Source of the DNA: Halomonas sp. HAL1
Lineage (GTDB): Bacteria; Pseudomonadota; Gammaproteobacteria; Pseudomonadales; Halomonadaceae
Direction: 5' to 3'
Assembly: GCF_030544485.1 (NCBI RefSeq)
Contig: NZ_CP130610.1
Location: forward strand, 2,852,001-2,916,000
Length of the DNA: 64,000 nucleotides
Shown: piece by piece, positions 46,253 to 55,996 of the stretch
How positions within the stretch are numbered: position 1 is the stretch's first letter
How the letters are laid out: each line of letters opens with the position of its first letter
The notes under the pieces: model-generated
What the model saw: only the letters and a program-made list of their open reading frames with translations
Database searches by the model: none
What the model was told of the DNA's origin: nothing
Made by a program: the position numbers and the translations under genes

Positions 46253-47242
46253 TTAGTGCCGTGGCTCCGATTCTCTTTGTTGTTTTTTGCTCCAGCGCTC
46301 CAGCAGTAGATACACCATGCACGCCAGCCCCAGGGGGAACAAAAAATAGAGCGCGCGATAGCCGATCAAAGCAGCGAGAATGTCGCTCGTGGACACTTGA
46401 TGTTGCAACAAAGCGATGAACACAGCTTCAAGCACACCCAGGCCCGCGGGAATATGAGTCACCACACCCGCAATACTGCTGACAAGAAGAATACCGAGGA
46501 TAGTAGGGTAGAAAACGCCCTGGGGTAGCAGTAGGTAGACAAGCGCGGCCATCAAGGACCAATTAACCGCGCCAAGCAACATCTGAAGCAGAGCTAGTCG
46601 TAGCGAAGGGAGAACGATTTCATGACCCCGCCATTGCCAGGTGCGTCGCCGTGAATAACGACACGCTAACAGATAGAAAAGGCAAACAAGCAATAACCCC
46701 GCCCCAATAAACTGCAACCCTAGCGTGCCAACTTGCCAATGTTCAGGCAACTCAATCAGCCTAAGCGTAAATAGCGTTCCGGCAAGCAGCATATAGCCCA
46801 GCCAATTGGTGGTTAAGCTCACACTCAGCACACGCGTCACGGTCGCCACATTCAGGCCAAACTTTGTGTATAGCCGATAGCGCAAGGCAATGCCGCCAAC
46901 CCAGGCGCCCAGATTGAGGTTAAAGGCGTAGCATACGAAGGCTAACGGCAGCACCTGCTTGATCGGCAACTCATGGCCGGTATAAAACTTGCCCAGCAGA
47001 TCGTAACTGCTGAAGACGGCAAAGCTTGCGGCAGTAATGCCAAGCCCCATCATGACCAGGGCGGGACTATAGCCGCGCAGCGTTTCGATAACGGCCTGCC
47101 AGTCCATATTCTGGACCAGTGAAAATAACAAGATCGCGACCACCATAAAGAGCAGCAAAGTGACGCCGTGCTTCAGCCAACGACCCCAGGCACTGCGCAG
47201 TTTAGCGCTCGCTTTTTTGCTGTTTGACTGCATCCGGCTCAC
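46253..47242 (-). CDS. ybhN: YbhN-family inner-membrane protein
   Basis: 329 residues, about eight membrane helices, of the lysylphosphatidylglycerol synthase/flippase TM-region type (UPF0104): VVAILLFSLVQNMDW at the start, PLAFVCYAFNLNLGAWVGGIALRYRLY, and GVVTHIPAGLGVLEAVFIALL near the end. Function in Gram-negatives is undefined but linked to the neighbouring cardiolipin synthase. Its start overlaps the clsB stop by 4 nt, and with ybhP upstream the order matches E. coli ybhP-ybhO-ybhN. Confidence 0.88.
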   Translation of the reverse strand: MSRMQSNSKKASAKLRSAWGRWLKHGVTLLLFMVVAILLFSLVQNMDWQAVIETLRGYSPALVMMGLGITAASFAVFSSYDLLGKFYTGHELPIKQVLPLAFVCYAFNLNLGAWVGGIALRYRLYTKFGLNVATVTRVLSVSLTTNWLGYMLLAGTLFTLRLIELPEHWQVGTLGLQFIGAGLLLVCLFYLLACRYSRRRTWQWRGHEIVLPSLRLALLQMLLGAVNWSLMAALVYLLLPQGVFYPTILGILLVSSIAGVVTHIPAGLGVLEAVFIALLQHQVSTSDILAALIGYRALYFLFPLGLACMVYLLLERWSKKQQRESEPRH

Positions 47243-48444
47243 TCCTGTGCACGCTTGTGCTTCCGCGACCTAGGCGCCAACGTTTCCATTCGAGCCACAT
47301 GAGCGGGTAACCACCCCATTCGCCTAGGGAAATGACGCAGGAAATGAAAACTCGCGAACATAAGCGGCGCCCGCCACCAACGACCTTTTTCCGCGGCTTC
47401 GGTTGTTATCCTCTTACAACTGCTCTCGATAAGCTCAGATAGGTGTTGATGGATCTGTTGGTTGAGCCTAGCGTCGCGAACGAACAGATTGGCTTCCAGG
47501 TTCAGTGACAGGCTGAGTGGATCGAGATTGCTTGATCCCACCGTTGACCATTCATGATCAACGATCGCGATCTTTCCATGTAAAGGATGCTCGGTATACT
47601 CAAAAATGCTAATGCCCTGCTGCAACATATAGCTGTAAAGCGAGCTGGAGAACATTCTAGCCCAGGGCATATCAGGGCGGCCCTGCAAAATCAGCGTGAC
47701 GTTAACGCCCCGTCGCGCCGCGTTTCGCAATTCATGAAAGAGACGATAACTGGGAAAGAAATAGGCATTGGCAATGACTAGATGTGACTGCGCCGAACGA
47801 AATGCTTGGAGATAATGCTCTTCGATATCATTACGATGAAGGCTGTTATCACGAATAGCCAGCCTTATAGCGGCGCTGCCAGTGGGGGGAGGCAACGCCC
47901 GGATCTGCGGTAGTTCCTGTACCGCCTGATGCTCTACCAGAAGCGCTCCAGCAGCATCACGAATGTCCTTTACAATAGGGCCCCTTACTCGCAAGCCATA
48001 ATCTTGCTTGCCCATGGCATATTTATCGGGCAGGTGATCGGCGCCGAAGTTGATACCGCCGATAAAAGCCACATCGCCATCTACCACGACGATCTTACGG
48101 TGAAGACGGCGAAACAGGTTAGTACGCATACCGAACAAGCGCGGTTTGGGGTCATAAACATGCAGGTGAATACCAGCGTCTGTCAGCTCTGTTATATAGT
48201 CGTTGTCCAGATCCGCTGTCCCATAGCCGTCTACCGTGACGTCTATACGTACTTGCCTAGCGGCAGCGTCGAGTAGGGCCTCCTTTAGCTCCCGCCCCAC
48301 TTCATCGTTGAAAATGATGAAGGTTTCAATCAACACTTCTTCGCGAGCCGAACGAATGCAGTCAAATACGCTATTAAAATACTGACTTCCATTGATTAGC
48401 AATTCGGCTTCGTTACTTTCCGTCCATTGGAAATTCACAAGCAT
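47239..48444 (-). CDS. clsB: Cardiolipin synthase B
   Basis: 401 residues, phospholipase D superfamily, no N-terminal membrane helices, as in ClsB (YbhO). Two catalytic HKD motifs: HRKIVVVDGDVAFIGGINFGADH and HGKIAIVDHEWSTVGSSNLD. Makes cardiolipin or, in E. coli, phosphatidylglycerol from other phospholipids at the inner membrane. Overlaps both neighbours: 10 nt with ybhP and 4 nt with ybhN. Confidence 0.93.
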   Translation of the reverse strand: MLVNFQWTESNEAELLINGSQYFNSVFDCIRSAREEVLIETFIIFNDEVGRELKEALLDAAARQVRIDVTVDGYGTADLDNDYITELTDAGIHLHVYDPKPRLFGMRTNLFRRLHRKIVVVDGDVAFIGGINFGADHLPDKYAMGKQDYGLRVRGPIVKDIRDAAGALLVEHQAVQELPQIRALPPPTGSAAIRLAIRDNSLHRNDIEEHYLQAFRSAQSHLVIANAYFFPSYRLFHELRNAARRGVNVTLILQGRPDMPWARMFSSSLYSYMLQQGISIFEYTEHPLHGKIAIVDHEWSTVGSSNLDPLSLSLNLEANLFVRDARLNQQIHQHLSELIESSCKRITTEAAEKGRWWRAPLMFASFHFLRHFPRRMGWLPAHVARMETLAPRSRKHKRAQE

Positions 48445-49223
48445 ATCTCGGCAATGAGGGGGACATGATCCGACAGGTGAGTCCAGGGCTTTCGAGACAA
48501 TGCGCGGGGGTTACGCACTGAAACGTTACGCACATAGATACGATCAAGACGCAGCAGCGGCCAGCGCGCCGGAAACGACTTCGCTGGGTGACCATAATGG
48601 TGTACGAATGCTTCAAACAGCCCACATTCCGCCAGCACATGGTCTGCCTGACGCCGCCAGTCATTGAAGTCTCCTGCCACAATAACCGGCTCGTCATTTG
48701 GTAGGGTGTCGAGCAGTTCACACAGTAGCTTCATTTGCGCTAAGCGATGCCCTTGCCGTAGACCGAGATGAACGCAAACGGCATGTACTCCACTGTGGCC
48801 GGGCACATCCAATTGGCAATGCAGCAGGCCACGTTTTTCGGTGTCCTGAATGGAGACATCCTTATTGTCGTACTGCAGTATCGGGTAGTGGGATAACAGC
48901 GCGTTGCCATGATCGCCATTAGGGTAAACAGCGTTACGACCATAGGCAAAATCTGGCCATAACGTGTCAGCGAGGTATTCGTATTGAGGCACGCTGGGCC
49001 AGTCGTGAAAGCGAACTGCATGTTTTCGGTGCTCGCCTATCACTTCCTGGAGAAAGACCAAGTCTGCGGATAGGGTCGTTACCGCCTCTCGAAGCTCCGG
49101 CAGGATATGACGTCGATTAAATACATTGAATCCCTTATGCACATTGAGCGTCATGACCTGTAACGACGCGACAGGCGTAATAAGTCGTGTCCCCTTTGTT
49201 GCAGACTGTTCCTTGGCATTCAC
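48435..49223 (-). CDS. ybhP: YbhP-like endonuclease/exonuclease/phosphatase-family protein
   Basis: 262 residues with an EEP fold: VMTLNVHKGFNVFNRRHILPELREAV (Asn ligand), FLQEVIGEH (Glu), CVHLGLRQGHRLAQM, VAGDFNDWR (Asp and Asn) and the final His in LSDHVPLIAEI. Probably a phosphodiesterase or phosphatase acting on lipids, as it is always with ClsB. First gene of the ybhP-clsB-ybhN operon; start not strongly marked by a ribosome site. Confidence 0.9.
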   Translation of the reverse strand: MNAKEQSATKGTRLITPVASLQVMTLNVHKGFNVFNRRHILPELREAVTTLSADLVFLQEVIGEHRKHAVRFHDWPSVPQYEYLADTLWPDFAYGRNAVYPNGDHGNALLSHYPILQYDNKDVSIQDTEKRGLLHCQLDVPGHSGVHAVCVHLGLRQGHRLAQMKLLCELLDTLPNDEPVIVAGDFNDWRRQADHVLAECGLFEAFVHHYGHPAKSFPARWPLLRLDRIYVRNVSVRNPRALSRKPWTHLSDHVPLIAEICL

Positions 49224-49366
49224 CTAACGCTCCCTTTCCGCTCCATGACATGGCCCATTTGGCAACCCACCAAGAAAAAGCTTAGCAGGAGAGCCTTGGT
49301 CTTGCCTTTTACCGGCCTCTTCTTGGTGCCAATGGCAATCGCTGGAGAGCAACGCGACAGAACACA

Positions 49367-49858
49367 TTACAACAAATGTATTATCGCCCCGCGTATACCG
49401 CGTTGATCAATCCATAATTTGCCTAACGTAATGGGAAGCTTAAACCGACGCTTTCCCGCCGCACCTGGATTAAAGAGCAATATTCCTGCCTGGGTTTCGT
49501 TGCGAGGTTTGTGAGAATGGCCGTGCAGAACGGCATCGCAAGGAGTCGATGGGTCAAAATCCGCTAAACGATGAACAAGGTGCAGATGATGGTCATTTAC
49601 CATAATGTCCTGATGCACGGGCAAGCTCCCCGCCCATGCTGCCGTGTCGATATTTCCCTGCACGCAGTGAACCGGCGCCAGAGTTTCCAGGTGTTCCAAG
49701 ATCGCTTTGTCCTCCTCTTTGTTGCCCACGTCTCCCAAGTGCAGGATTAGCTCGCATCCCTGCAGCAGGACAAGTGCTTCACCACGCAACAACCCGTGAG
49801 TATCGGCAATAATTCCGACGGGAGAAGCAATGTTGTAACTCGCCATTGATGAGTTCAT
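49367..49858 (-). CDS. YfcE/MJ0936-type metallophosphoesterase
   Basis: 163 residues with a calcineurin-like fold: IADTHGLLRGE, LHLGDVGNKEE, CVQGNIDTA and LHGHSHKPRNE carry the metal-binding Asp, Asn and His residues. Small members hydrolyse phosphodiesters in the cytoplasm; substrate unknown. GIIADTHG at the N-terminus confirms a full domain. The start could be Met1 at 49858 or Met5. Confidence 0.88.
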   Translation of the reverse strand: MNSSMASYNIASPVGIIADTHGLLRGEALVLLQGCELILHLGDVGNKEEDKAILEHLETLAPVHCVQGNIDTAAWAGSLPVHQDIMVNDHHLHLVHRLADFDPSTPCDAVLHGHSHKPRNETQAGILLFNPGAAGKRRFKLPITLGKLWIDQRGIRGAIIHLL

Positions 49859-50101
49859 TAATACGGGTTTCTCGCTTTTTTTGCACTTTGTTGTAGTAAC
49901 AATTTCGTCGCTTTTATTGATAGAACGCTACGTAACATTACTCAAATAGATCATATTTTTAAATAAACAGAAATGTCGTGATGTAATTGTTTTAGATTTT
50001 CGTTATCTATCTAATAAGTTAAGCAACAGCGAGCTATACTATGCTGGCTATCATTATATGACTGCCCCTTGATGGAATAATAACGACGCCAGGAAGCCGA
50101 C

Positions 50102-50869
50102 ATGACGAATATTTCTCCAAACGCACCCGGGCAAGAGTGGAATGCCAATGGCTACGCCCAGAATGCTAATTTTGTACCTAAGCTAGGCAGCGAAGTCGTC
50201 AAACTGTTAGCGCCTCAACCTGGTGAACGCATTTTGGATCTTGGCTGTGGCGATGGCGCGTTGACAGAGCGCCTAGTGCAATTAGGGGCTGATGTACTAG
50301 GGATTGATGCTTCAGAAGAGATGGTGGAGGCCGCACGACAGCGTGGCATTACCGCGCGCGTGGTCGATGGCCATCAGTTGCCCTTTGATCATGAATTTGA
50401 CGCAGTGTTTAGCAACGCGGCGCTGCACTGGATGCTTGATCCCCAGGCTGTTTTGGCAGGTGTTAAGCGGGCGTTGAAGCCAGGGGGCCGGTTTGTGGCC
50501 GAGTTTGGTGGCCATGGCAACGTAGCCGCCATTTGCACCGCGCTGGTTGCAGCCCTGCAGTTTCGGGGCATTAGCGCGCGCGGGCGCCATCCCTGGTACT
50601 TTCCTACAACGCAAGAATACGGCCGGATACTGGAAACAGTAGGCTTCAAGGTAGAAAGCATTGAGCTGATTCCTCGCCCCACTCCTTTGCCTACGGGCAT
50701 GATTGGTTGGCTTGAAACGTTTGCCAGCCCGTTTTTACATGGGCTTGATGAAGATGTGCGAGAGGCCGTGCTGGAAAATACCTTATCGCTTTTAGGCCAC
50801 AGCCTGCGGGATGAGCAAGGAAACTGGACAGCCGATTATGTACGTTTGCGCGTTTCAGCCCGCGCATAA
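50102..50869 (+). CDS. Class I SAM methyltransferase, Tam (trans-aconitate) type
   Basis: 255 residues with motif I ILDLGCGDGALTERLVQLG, GIDASEEMVEAARQRG, FDAVFSNAALHWMLDPQAVLAG and KPGGRFVAEFGGHGN. The HWM(x)D pattern and overall length resemble trans-aconitate 2-methyltransferase and related small-acid methyltransferases. AGGAAGCCGAC precedes the ATG. A terminator follows. Confidence 0.87.
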   Translation: MTNISPNAPGQEWNANGYAQNANFVPKLGSEVVKLLAPQPGERILDLGCGDGALTERLVQLGADVLGIDASEEMVEAARQRGITARVVDGHQLPFDHEFDAVFSNAALHWMLDPQAVLAGVKRALKPGGRFVAEFGGHGNVAAICTALVAALQFRGISARGRHPWYFPTTQEYGRILETVGFKVESIELIPRPTPLPTGMIGWLETFASPFLHGLDEDVREAVLENTLSLLGHSLRDEQGNWTADYVRLRVSARA

Positions 50870-50891
50870 AACTTAACAAGCTTCTAAACAA

Positions 50892-50930
50892 AAAAGCCGC
50901 CGATAGAGAACGTTAACATCGGCGGCTTTT
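50892..50930. terminator. Bidirectional rho-independent terminator
   Basis: Perfect 13-bp arms AAAAGCCGCCGAT / ATCGGCGGCTTTT around a 13-nt loop. Serves the methyltransferase (+) and the chemoreceptor (-). Confidence 0.9.
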
Positions 50931-50944
50931 ACTTAAACCAAGAC

Positions 50945-52624
50945 CTAGAATTCATCCCACTCGTCAGCGGTAGCCTTTTTGCTTTGCGTTGCTTGCTGGC
51001 GTGGCGCTGCTTCAATGTGACGGTTAGTGTCTTGCTCTTGCGTAACATGAGGGTGGATTAGCACACCATTGCTACTGGCACTCTCATCAATGCGGAAAGT
51101 AGCCATCAAATCGGCTAGTTCGCGGGCCTGTCCCTCTAAAGAGCTTGCGGCGGAGCTGGTTTGTTGAACGAGAGCAGCATTTTGCTGGGTCCCCGAGTCC
51201 ATTTCAGTAAGTGCTGCGTTGATCTGTTCAATGCCACTATTCTGCTCTCGCGTCGCGGTCGAAATTTCACCCATCAATGTGGTGACTTGGCGAATTGCAT
51301 CCACTGTTTGATGAATGGTCTGCCCACTGCGCTCCGCCTGTTCGGCGCCACCGTTAATTTTCGTGGTGGTTTGCTCAATCAAGCTACGGATCTCTTTTGC
51401 CGAGTCTGCACTGCGAGTTGCTAACGAACGCACCTCGCTGGCCACCACGGCAAAGCCACGGCCTTGCTCCCCGGCACGAGCCGCCTCAACTGAGGCATTA
51501 AGTGCCAAGATGTTAGTTTGGAAGGCAATTGAATCAATCACGCCGATAATATCGTTGACTTGGCTTGCGCTAGCGGCAATCTCACGCATTAGTTGCACTG
51601 TGCGTTCTACTTCTTCACCACCTGACTCCGCAGATTGTGATGCCGTCACCGAAAGCTTATCCGCCTCTTGGGCCGTTTCAGCATTTTTACTCACCGTCGT
51701 CGACATCTCTTCCATGCTGGAAGCGGTTTGCTGAAGAGCTGAAGCCTGCTGTTCTGTTCGTGAAGAGAGATCCTGGCTTCCCGCCGAAATATCACCCGCA
51801 CCACTGAAGACACGCTCGCTGCTGCCTCGTAATGCTATCACCAGCTGTTTTAATTTCTCCTGCATAGCCGCTAACCCACTGAACAGCTGGCCAATTTCAT
51901 TGCGGCCACGGTCCTCTATGTGCCCCGTTAGATCGCCATCGGCAATCCGAGCAAAATGCGCACTGGCGTCGCGTAGTGGCCTGACAACGCTACGCATCAT
52001 TGCCCACCTAATGACCACCGCTGCCACGAGTGAAATCACTAGCAAGGTAATGGCAATGACACCAATAACAGTGGCTAAGTGGTTCACTTGTTGAAGGACA
52101 CTAGCGCCGCGTCCTTCGGTATAGGCAATAAATCCACTCATGGCCGCATCAAGCTCAGCGCTTAAAGCCCCCAGTTCTTCTTGGCGGCGCTGAATTTGAA
52201 AAGGAGCGGCCTCGAGCAATGGGGAAATCCCCTCTGTCACAAAGGCTTCATAAGCGCTGATAATGGCATCACGATGTGGCGCCAAAGTGCCTTCAGGGTT
52301 GATTGGCACAGCACGAAACTCATTAAATCGCGCCTCTGCTTCAGCGACTGCCTCTACCGCCCTTGCAAGACTTTCCTGCCCTTTTTCGGGGTTGCCTTGC
52401 GTGCTAAAGCTCGCCGAGCGGTCTAAGAAGGTTTGCGCTCTTAATGAGTGTACTTGTGTGCGGTTGGCTAAGTTGGTGAGTCGTACGTTGGTGGCTGTCA
52501 GTTCTTCAAGTGCTTGAGAGCTGTTGTGATTCGCGTAGAACCCAAGCCCGCTGATCAACCCAATCATCAGCACCAGCAAGGCTAACGCAGCAGTCAGACT
52601 CCATTTAATAGAGAGGTGCTTCAT
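50945..52624 (-). CDS. Methyl-accepting chemotaxis protein
   Basis: 559 residues: TM1 at about 9-30, four-helix-bundle periplasmic domain, TM2 at about 185-208, HAMP and a signalling hairpin ([20 protein letters not shown]). The C-terminus is DEWDEF, a W-x-x-F tail for CheR/CheB tethering as in high-abundance E. coli receptors. AAAGGGATC precedes the ATG. Ligand unknown. It is not the same receptor as the one at 13323; the ligand domains differ. Confidence 0.93.
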   Translation of the reverse strand: MKHLSIKWSLTAALALLVLMIGLISGLGFYANHNSSQALEELTATNVRLTNLANRTQVHSLRAQTFLDRSASFSTQGNPEKGQESLARAVEAVAEAEARFNEFRAVPINPEGTLAPHRDAIISAYEAFVTEGISPLLEAAPFQIQRRQEELGALSAELDAAMSGFIAYTEGRGASVLQQVNHLATVIGVIAITLLVISLVAAVVIRWAMMRSVVRPLRDASAHFARIADGDLTGHIEDRGRNEIGQLFSGLAAMQEKLKQLVIALRGSSERVFSGAGDISAGSQDLSSRTEQQASALQQTASSMEEMSTTVSKNAETAQEADKLSVTASQSAESGGEEVERTVQLMREIAASASQVNDIIGVIDSIAFQTNILALNASVEAARAGEQGRGFAVVASEVRSLATRSADSAKEIRSLIEQTTTKINGGAEQAERSGQTIHQTVDAIRQVTTLMGEISTATREQNSGIEQINAALTEMDSGTQQNAALVQQTSSAASSLEGQARELADLMATFRIDESASSNGVLIHPHVTQEQDTNRHIEAAPRQQATQSKKATADEWDEF

Positions 52625-52752
52625 CCGGTGATCCCTTTTTCATTTATAAGTCATTCAATTAGGTATCGGCGAAGCTCAAGACAACTGAAACGATCTGGAG
52701 TGATTTTAGACGTTTGTATAATACGTAGCATGAAAGGGAGCGGTGGTTGCCT

Positions 52753-53250
52753 TTAAGACACCATAGCAACTTTCGGCCGATTTCGACGGTCTTGCTCAGC
52801 GACTTCCACTTGTAGCCAAGCGCCCGGCATACACGCTAACCGAGGTGCTTCGATCACACCTTGGATGTGTGCACGTGCTAGCAGCGTGGCTTTCGTATTG
52901 GCTTTCAGTGTCCCCACCACGTGACCATCAATCTCGACACGACTGCCTTCCACATAAGACGTTACATAGCCAGTCGCCGTCACCGACACAGTGTGATTAG
53001 GCGCAATGACCGTTCCCGTTACGTGCCCTTTAATGTGCACTGGCTCGTCGGCGATTACTTTGCCTGTAATACGAGTCGCCGCTCCAATTCGGCTCCCGCC
53101 AAGGGAAGGCTCTAAGGCGGCCTCTACCCCGGTAGCGTCAGCCGTTTCCAATGGTGGTACCTCTTCAAGAGGTTCGCTAAGAGTAGGTGAAGCACTGACA
53201 GTAGATAGATGTTGCAGACGATCAGATAAACCAGCTAAGTGGTTATGCAA
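52753..53250 (-). pseudogene. Bactofilin-family protein, 5' end lost to an IS630 insertion
   Basis: The central DUF583 (bactofilin) beta-helix is intact: GGSRIGAATRITGKVIADEPVHIKGHVTGTVIAP, then repeats ending in GVIEAPRL. Bactofilins polymerise on membranes without nucleotides. The IS630 element separates it from its upstream sequence; the present frame starts at a TTG inside the IS end (53250), overlapping the transposase stop. Before insertion the frame extended back at least to MANVVRVRSV on the far side of the IS. The pairing with the divergent bactofilin at 54621 suggests two co-assembling filament proteins. Confidence 0.75.
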
Positions 53251-54319
53251 AAGTTATTGAGTAATCAGTGCCGTAACCATTACATACTTTTTTGACCGCT
53301 TCACAAAGCTTATCGAACGAACTGTAGGCTGTTAACGGTAGCCACCGGTATTTGATTTCGCGCCAAAGGATTTCGATCAGATTCAGCTCCGGCGAATATG
53401 GCGACAAGTAGACCAGGTGAATGCGATGTGCCATCCAATCAATAAGTTTGCGCTGGAACGCCTTGGAACGGTGCATCCTGGCATTATCCAGTATCACGAC
53501 GGCGAATGCGTCAGGGTCTTTATGTGCCGCAAACTGATCAAAGGCTTCTATAACGGTTTCAGTGGTCACTGAGTCGGTGGTCATATGGTGAAAAAACTCA
53601 CCTTTTCTGGTGAGAAAGCCCAGTACATTCAGCCGTTTGCTGTGTGGGTAGGCCGTGACTTCCCAGGGCTTGGCTATCGGGCTCCATGCATAAGGAAGTG
53701 ACGATGATTGCGAGAAACCGGCTTCATCAAAGAAATAGAGATCGCACTCACCATCATCTTCCCACTCCTTCAATACATTGATTATCTCTTGCGTATGGCG
53801 GAAATCCGCTTCGTCACGATGTGCCCTCAATGAGCGGCGTATCCGCTTACAGCTATAGCCTTTTTTTAACGCGCGCCGCAACGTGTCCTGGCTGACGACG
53901 TTACCTGTCTGCTCCTGAAACTTGGCATGGAGGACAGGCAATTGATGGGGATACTCTTCAACCAGTTGTTCTAACACAGCAAGATCGCTCTCGCTGAGAA
54001 GGTGCGGGCGTCCTTCGCGAGGCTTGTCTTGAAGACCTTCAATACCGTCTGCTTCCCATTGGGATAACCAAGTCGATACCGTATCGCGCTTAACCCCAAT
54101 AATATCGCGAATCTGGTTAATCGTATGGCCCTTGTGGTTGAGCAGAATGGCGTGGGCCCGACGACGTAGTGCTCTCTTTTCGCCGTACTGGTAGGCTTCA
54201 TTTAAGATACGTTGCTGGTCAGGTGTTAAAGAAACGAAACGTAAGCGCCGAGACATGGTTCTGTATTTTACTCTGATGGATCTTTGTTCTTTATACGCGA
54301 TAATTTATGCAGAATCACT
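53238..54319 (-). mobile_element. IS630-family insertion sequence
   Basis: About 1082 bp between duplicated TA dinucleotides (53236-53237 and 54320-54321), the usual IS630/Tc1 target. The ends are imperfect inverted repeats of about 26 bp starting AGTG-x-TT-x-TGCA. It has landed between a small membrane-peptide frame and the bactofilin domain at 52753-53250. Confidence 0.88.
53243..54256 (-). CDS. IS630-family transposase
   Basis: 337 residues. N-terminal helix-turn-helix pair (KRALRRRAHAILLNHKGHTINQIRDIIGVKRDTVSTWL), DDE domain with Asp in LYFFDEAGFSQ, Asp in VVILDNARMHRS and Glu in SPELNLIEILWREIK. Complete. The stop overlaps the present start of the truncated bactofilin frame by 8 nt, so coupled expression of the latter is possible. 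Confidence 0.95.
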   Translation of the reverse strand: MSRRLRFVSLTPDQQRILNEAYQYGEKRALRRRAHAILLNHKGHTINQIRDIIGVKRDTVSTWLSQWEADGIEGLQDKPREGRPHLLSESDLAVLEQLVEEYPHQLPVLHAKFQEQTGNVVSQDTLRRALKKGYSCKRIRRSLRAHRDEADFRHTQEIINVLKEWEDDGECDLYFFDEAGFSQSSSLPYAWSPIAKPWEVTAYPHSKRLNVLGFLTRKGEFFHHMTTDSVTTETVIEAFDQFAAHKDPDAFAVVILDNARMHRSKAFQRKLIDWMAHRIHLVYLSPYSPELNLIEILWREIKYRWLPLTAYSSFDKLCEAVKKVCNGYGTDYSITFA

Positions 54320-54412
54320 TATACGCTGCGTACTCTTACCACGTTTGCCATCCAATACAATCAGCGTCATGGCACCAACGCCTAGAATAATAAACCATGC
54401 TTGAATACCCAT
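54305..54412 (-). CDS. Small membrane-anchor peptide, ZipA-N-terminus-like
   Basis: A short frame just above the IS630 right end: MGIQAWFIILGVGAMTLIV followed by LDGKRGKSTQR. The W-x-IIxG...LDGxR pattern resembles the N-terminal membrane anchor of ZipA, the FtsZ tether. AGGG lies 7 nt before the ATG. The present frame ends in IS sequence after 35 codons. Without the IS it would end after 34 codons (SWFI and TGA), in a different frame from the bactofilin, so a fusion would need a frameshift. Too short for the usual gene finders. Confidence 0.45.
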   Translation of the reverse strand: MGIQAWFIILGVGAMTLIVLDGKRGKSTQRISDSA

Positions 54413-54620
54413 ACCGCTACCCTGTCACCTTAAATGTGGTTATCCCAGTTAACGTTATACGCGCTCTAATGAGATATCGGCAGCGCGAATAGGCACCCTC
54501 ACTTGGCTTAACTCTAGGCTTTGTTAAGTGAACAAGCAGATTAAAGTGCTAGATGGAATTTTTTTTAGATTAACGTGCGCCCATAAGGCGCTCTGCCGAC
54601 AATTTAACAGGAGTCAATCG

Positions 54621-55202
54621 ATGTTTAATAAAGCTAAGAATTCCTCATCAGAGAATAAATCTGCGACGCTGATCGCGGCCAAGCCCCATTCATCGCCTCA
54701 GCACTCACCAGTCAATAATGCGCGCTCAAGCCTCTCTGTCATCGGTAGCAACACTCAAGTGGAAGGCGATATCAATAGTGACGAAGATTTGACAGTAGAA
54801 GGACGCGTCAGCGGCATTATTACCTGCAAACAGCACACTGTGACGCTGGGCGCCAATGGCTATATTAAAGGTGATGTTTTTGCCCATACCTTGCATGTGT
54901 CAGGCGAAGTAAAAGGGAATCTCGTGGTCCTCCACCGAGCAACAATCCATAAAGGCGCTCATGTTTCAGGCACCATTATCGCCCCTTGCCTAGTATTGGA
55001 AGATGGTAGCGCTTTTCACGGCACTATCGATATGAACCCTGACAACGAGATATTAAAAAGTACTTTTAATGACAGTTCAGTCAGCGCTAAAAAGTCCTCA
55101 CCTCTGAGCAGTACTGACGGTGCCCCTCCTAAAAAATCAACTATCGACAAACCTGCCGCTACTAAGAGCCAAGCTGTCCAGCACGATCAAACTGAAGCGT
55201 AA
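54621..55202 (+). CDS. Bactofilin (polymer-forming cytoskeletal protein)
   Basis: About 193 residues: a short polar N-terminal region, the DUF583 beta-helix (SVIGSNTQVEGDINSDEDLTVEGRVSGIITCKQHTVTLGANGYIKGD to TIDMNPD), and a long Ser/Lys/Pro-rich tail. Forms nucleotide-free filaments, often on the inner membrane to direct cell-wall enzymes. The ATG at 54621 is used: AGGAG lies 7 nt upstream; the open frame goes back to 54528. Divergent from the disrupted bactofilin. Confidence 0.88.
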   Translation: MFNKAKNSSSENKSATLIAAKPHSSPQHSPVNNARSSLSVIGSNTQVEGDINSDEDLTVEGRVSGIITCKQHTVTLGANGYIKGDVFAHTLHVSGEVKGNLVVLHRATIHKGAHVSGTIIAPCLVLEDGSAFHGTIDMNPDNEILKSTFNDSSVSAKKSSPLSSTDGAPPKKSTIDKPAATKSQAVQHDQTEA

Positions 55203-55236
55203 ACGGGTGATAGGAGCCTTGTTGTTAACTGCATTC

Positions 55237-55992
55237 CTAGCGGTACTGGGCACATACGCTACAAGCGGGATCACGGCGAACTTGAAAATGCCGCCATTGT
55301 CCGCTTAAACCGTCAAAAGTGGACAGCCCCTGGTGAGCAGTGCCTGCGCCGCTTAGTAGCTTGAAGGCTTCAACTGCTTGAAAGCTGCCGATCAAGCCTA
55401 CCAGTGGCGCCATGACCCCACTCTCTGCGCAACTAAGAGCTTCGTCACCACTGTCATCGGGTGGATATAAGCAAGCGTAGCAAGGGCACTCGGCATTGCG
55501 AGGGTCAAAGACGGCCAGCTGGCCTGAAAAACGAATGGCTGCGCCGGAAATCAATGGAACTCCGGCCTTTTGTGACGCCGCATTGACTGCATAACGGCTT
55601 GAAAAACGGTCGGTACAGTCCAGCACCACATCCGCTGAAGCCACTACGCGCTCAAGCGCTGCGCCTTCTACATGCTGGTCTATCGCCACGATGTCACAGT
55701 ACGGATTAAGCGCTTGCATGCTGGCCTGGGCGGATTGTGCTTTATTTACTCCTACGCTTGCCTGCTGATGGGCTATTTGGCGCTGAAGATTAGAAAGTTC
55801 GACGTGATCGGCATCCGCGATGGTGATCCGCCCTACCCCAGCAGCCGCTAAATAAAGCGCCGCTGGCGAGCCCAAGCCGCCTGCCCCAATAATCACGGCG
55901 TGAGCAGATAGCAGGCGCTCTTGGCCCTCGATATCCACTTCGGGCAGCATGATTTGACGGCTATAGCGCAGCAGTGCCTGATCATCCATCAT
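55237..55992 (-). CDS. moeB: MoeB/ThiF-family adenylyltransferase
   Basis: About 251 residues. E1-like fold: YSRQIMLPEVDIEGQERLL, ATP-binding GAGGLGSPAALYLAAAGVG, ADADHVELSNLQRQIAH, zinc Cys pairs (CPCYAC and CSVC), and DCTDRFSSRYAVN. Adenylates the C-terminus of a ubiquitin-like sulfur carrier (MoaD in molybdopterin synthesis). The position at the end of the hemA-prfA-prmC run supports MoeB. The ATG at 55992 (MMDDQ) is used; the frame goes further upstream into lrp. Confidence 0.9.
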   Translation of the reverse strand: MMDDQALLRYSRQIMLPEVDIEGQERLLSAHAVIIGAGGLGSPAALYLAAAGVGRITIADADHVELSNLQRQIAHQQASVGVNKAQSAQASMQALNPYCDIVAIDQHVEGAALERVVASADVVLDCTDRFSSRYAVNAASQKAGVPLISGAAIRFSGQLAVFDPRNAECPCYACLYPPDDSGDEALSCAESGVMAPLVGLIGSFQAVEAFKLLSGAGTAHQGLSTFDGLSGQWRHFQVRRDPACSVCAQYR

Positions 55993-55996
55993 CGGC

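Noticed and set aside
55120..55308. Small plus-strand frame after the bactofilin (membrane-like segment)
   Set aside because: Overlaps both bactofilin and moeB, no ribosome site; most likely chance.
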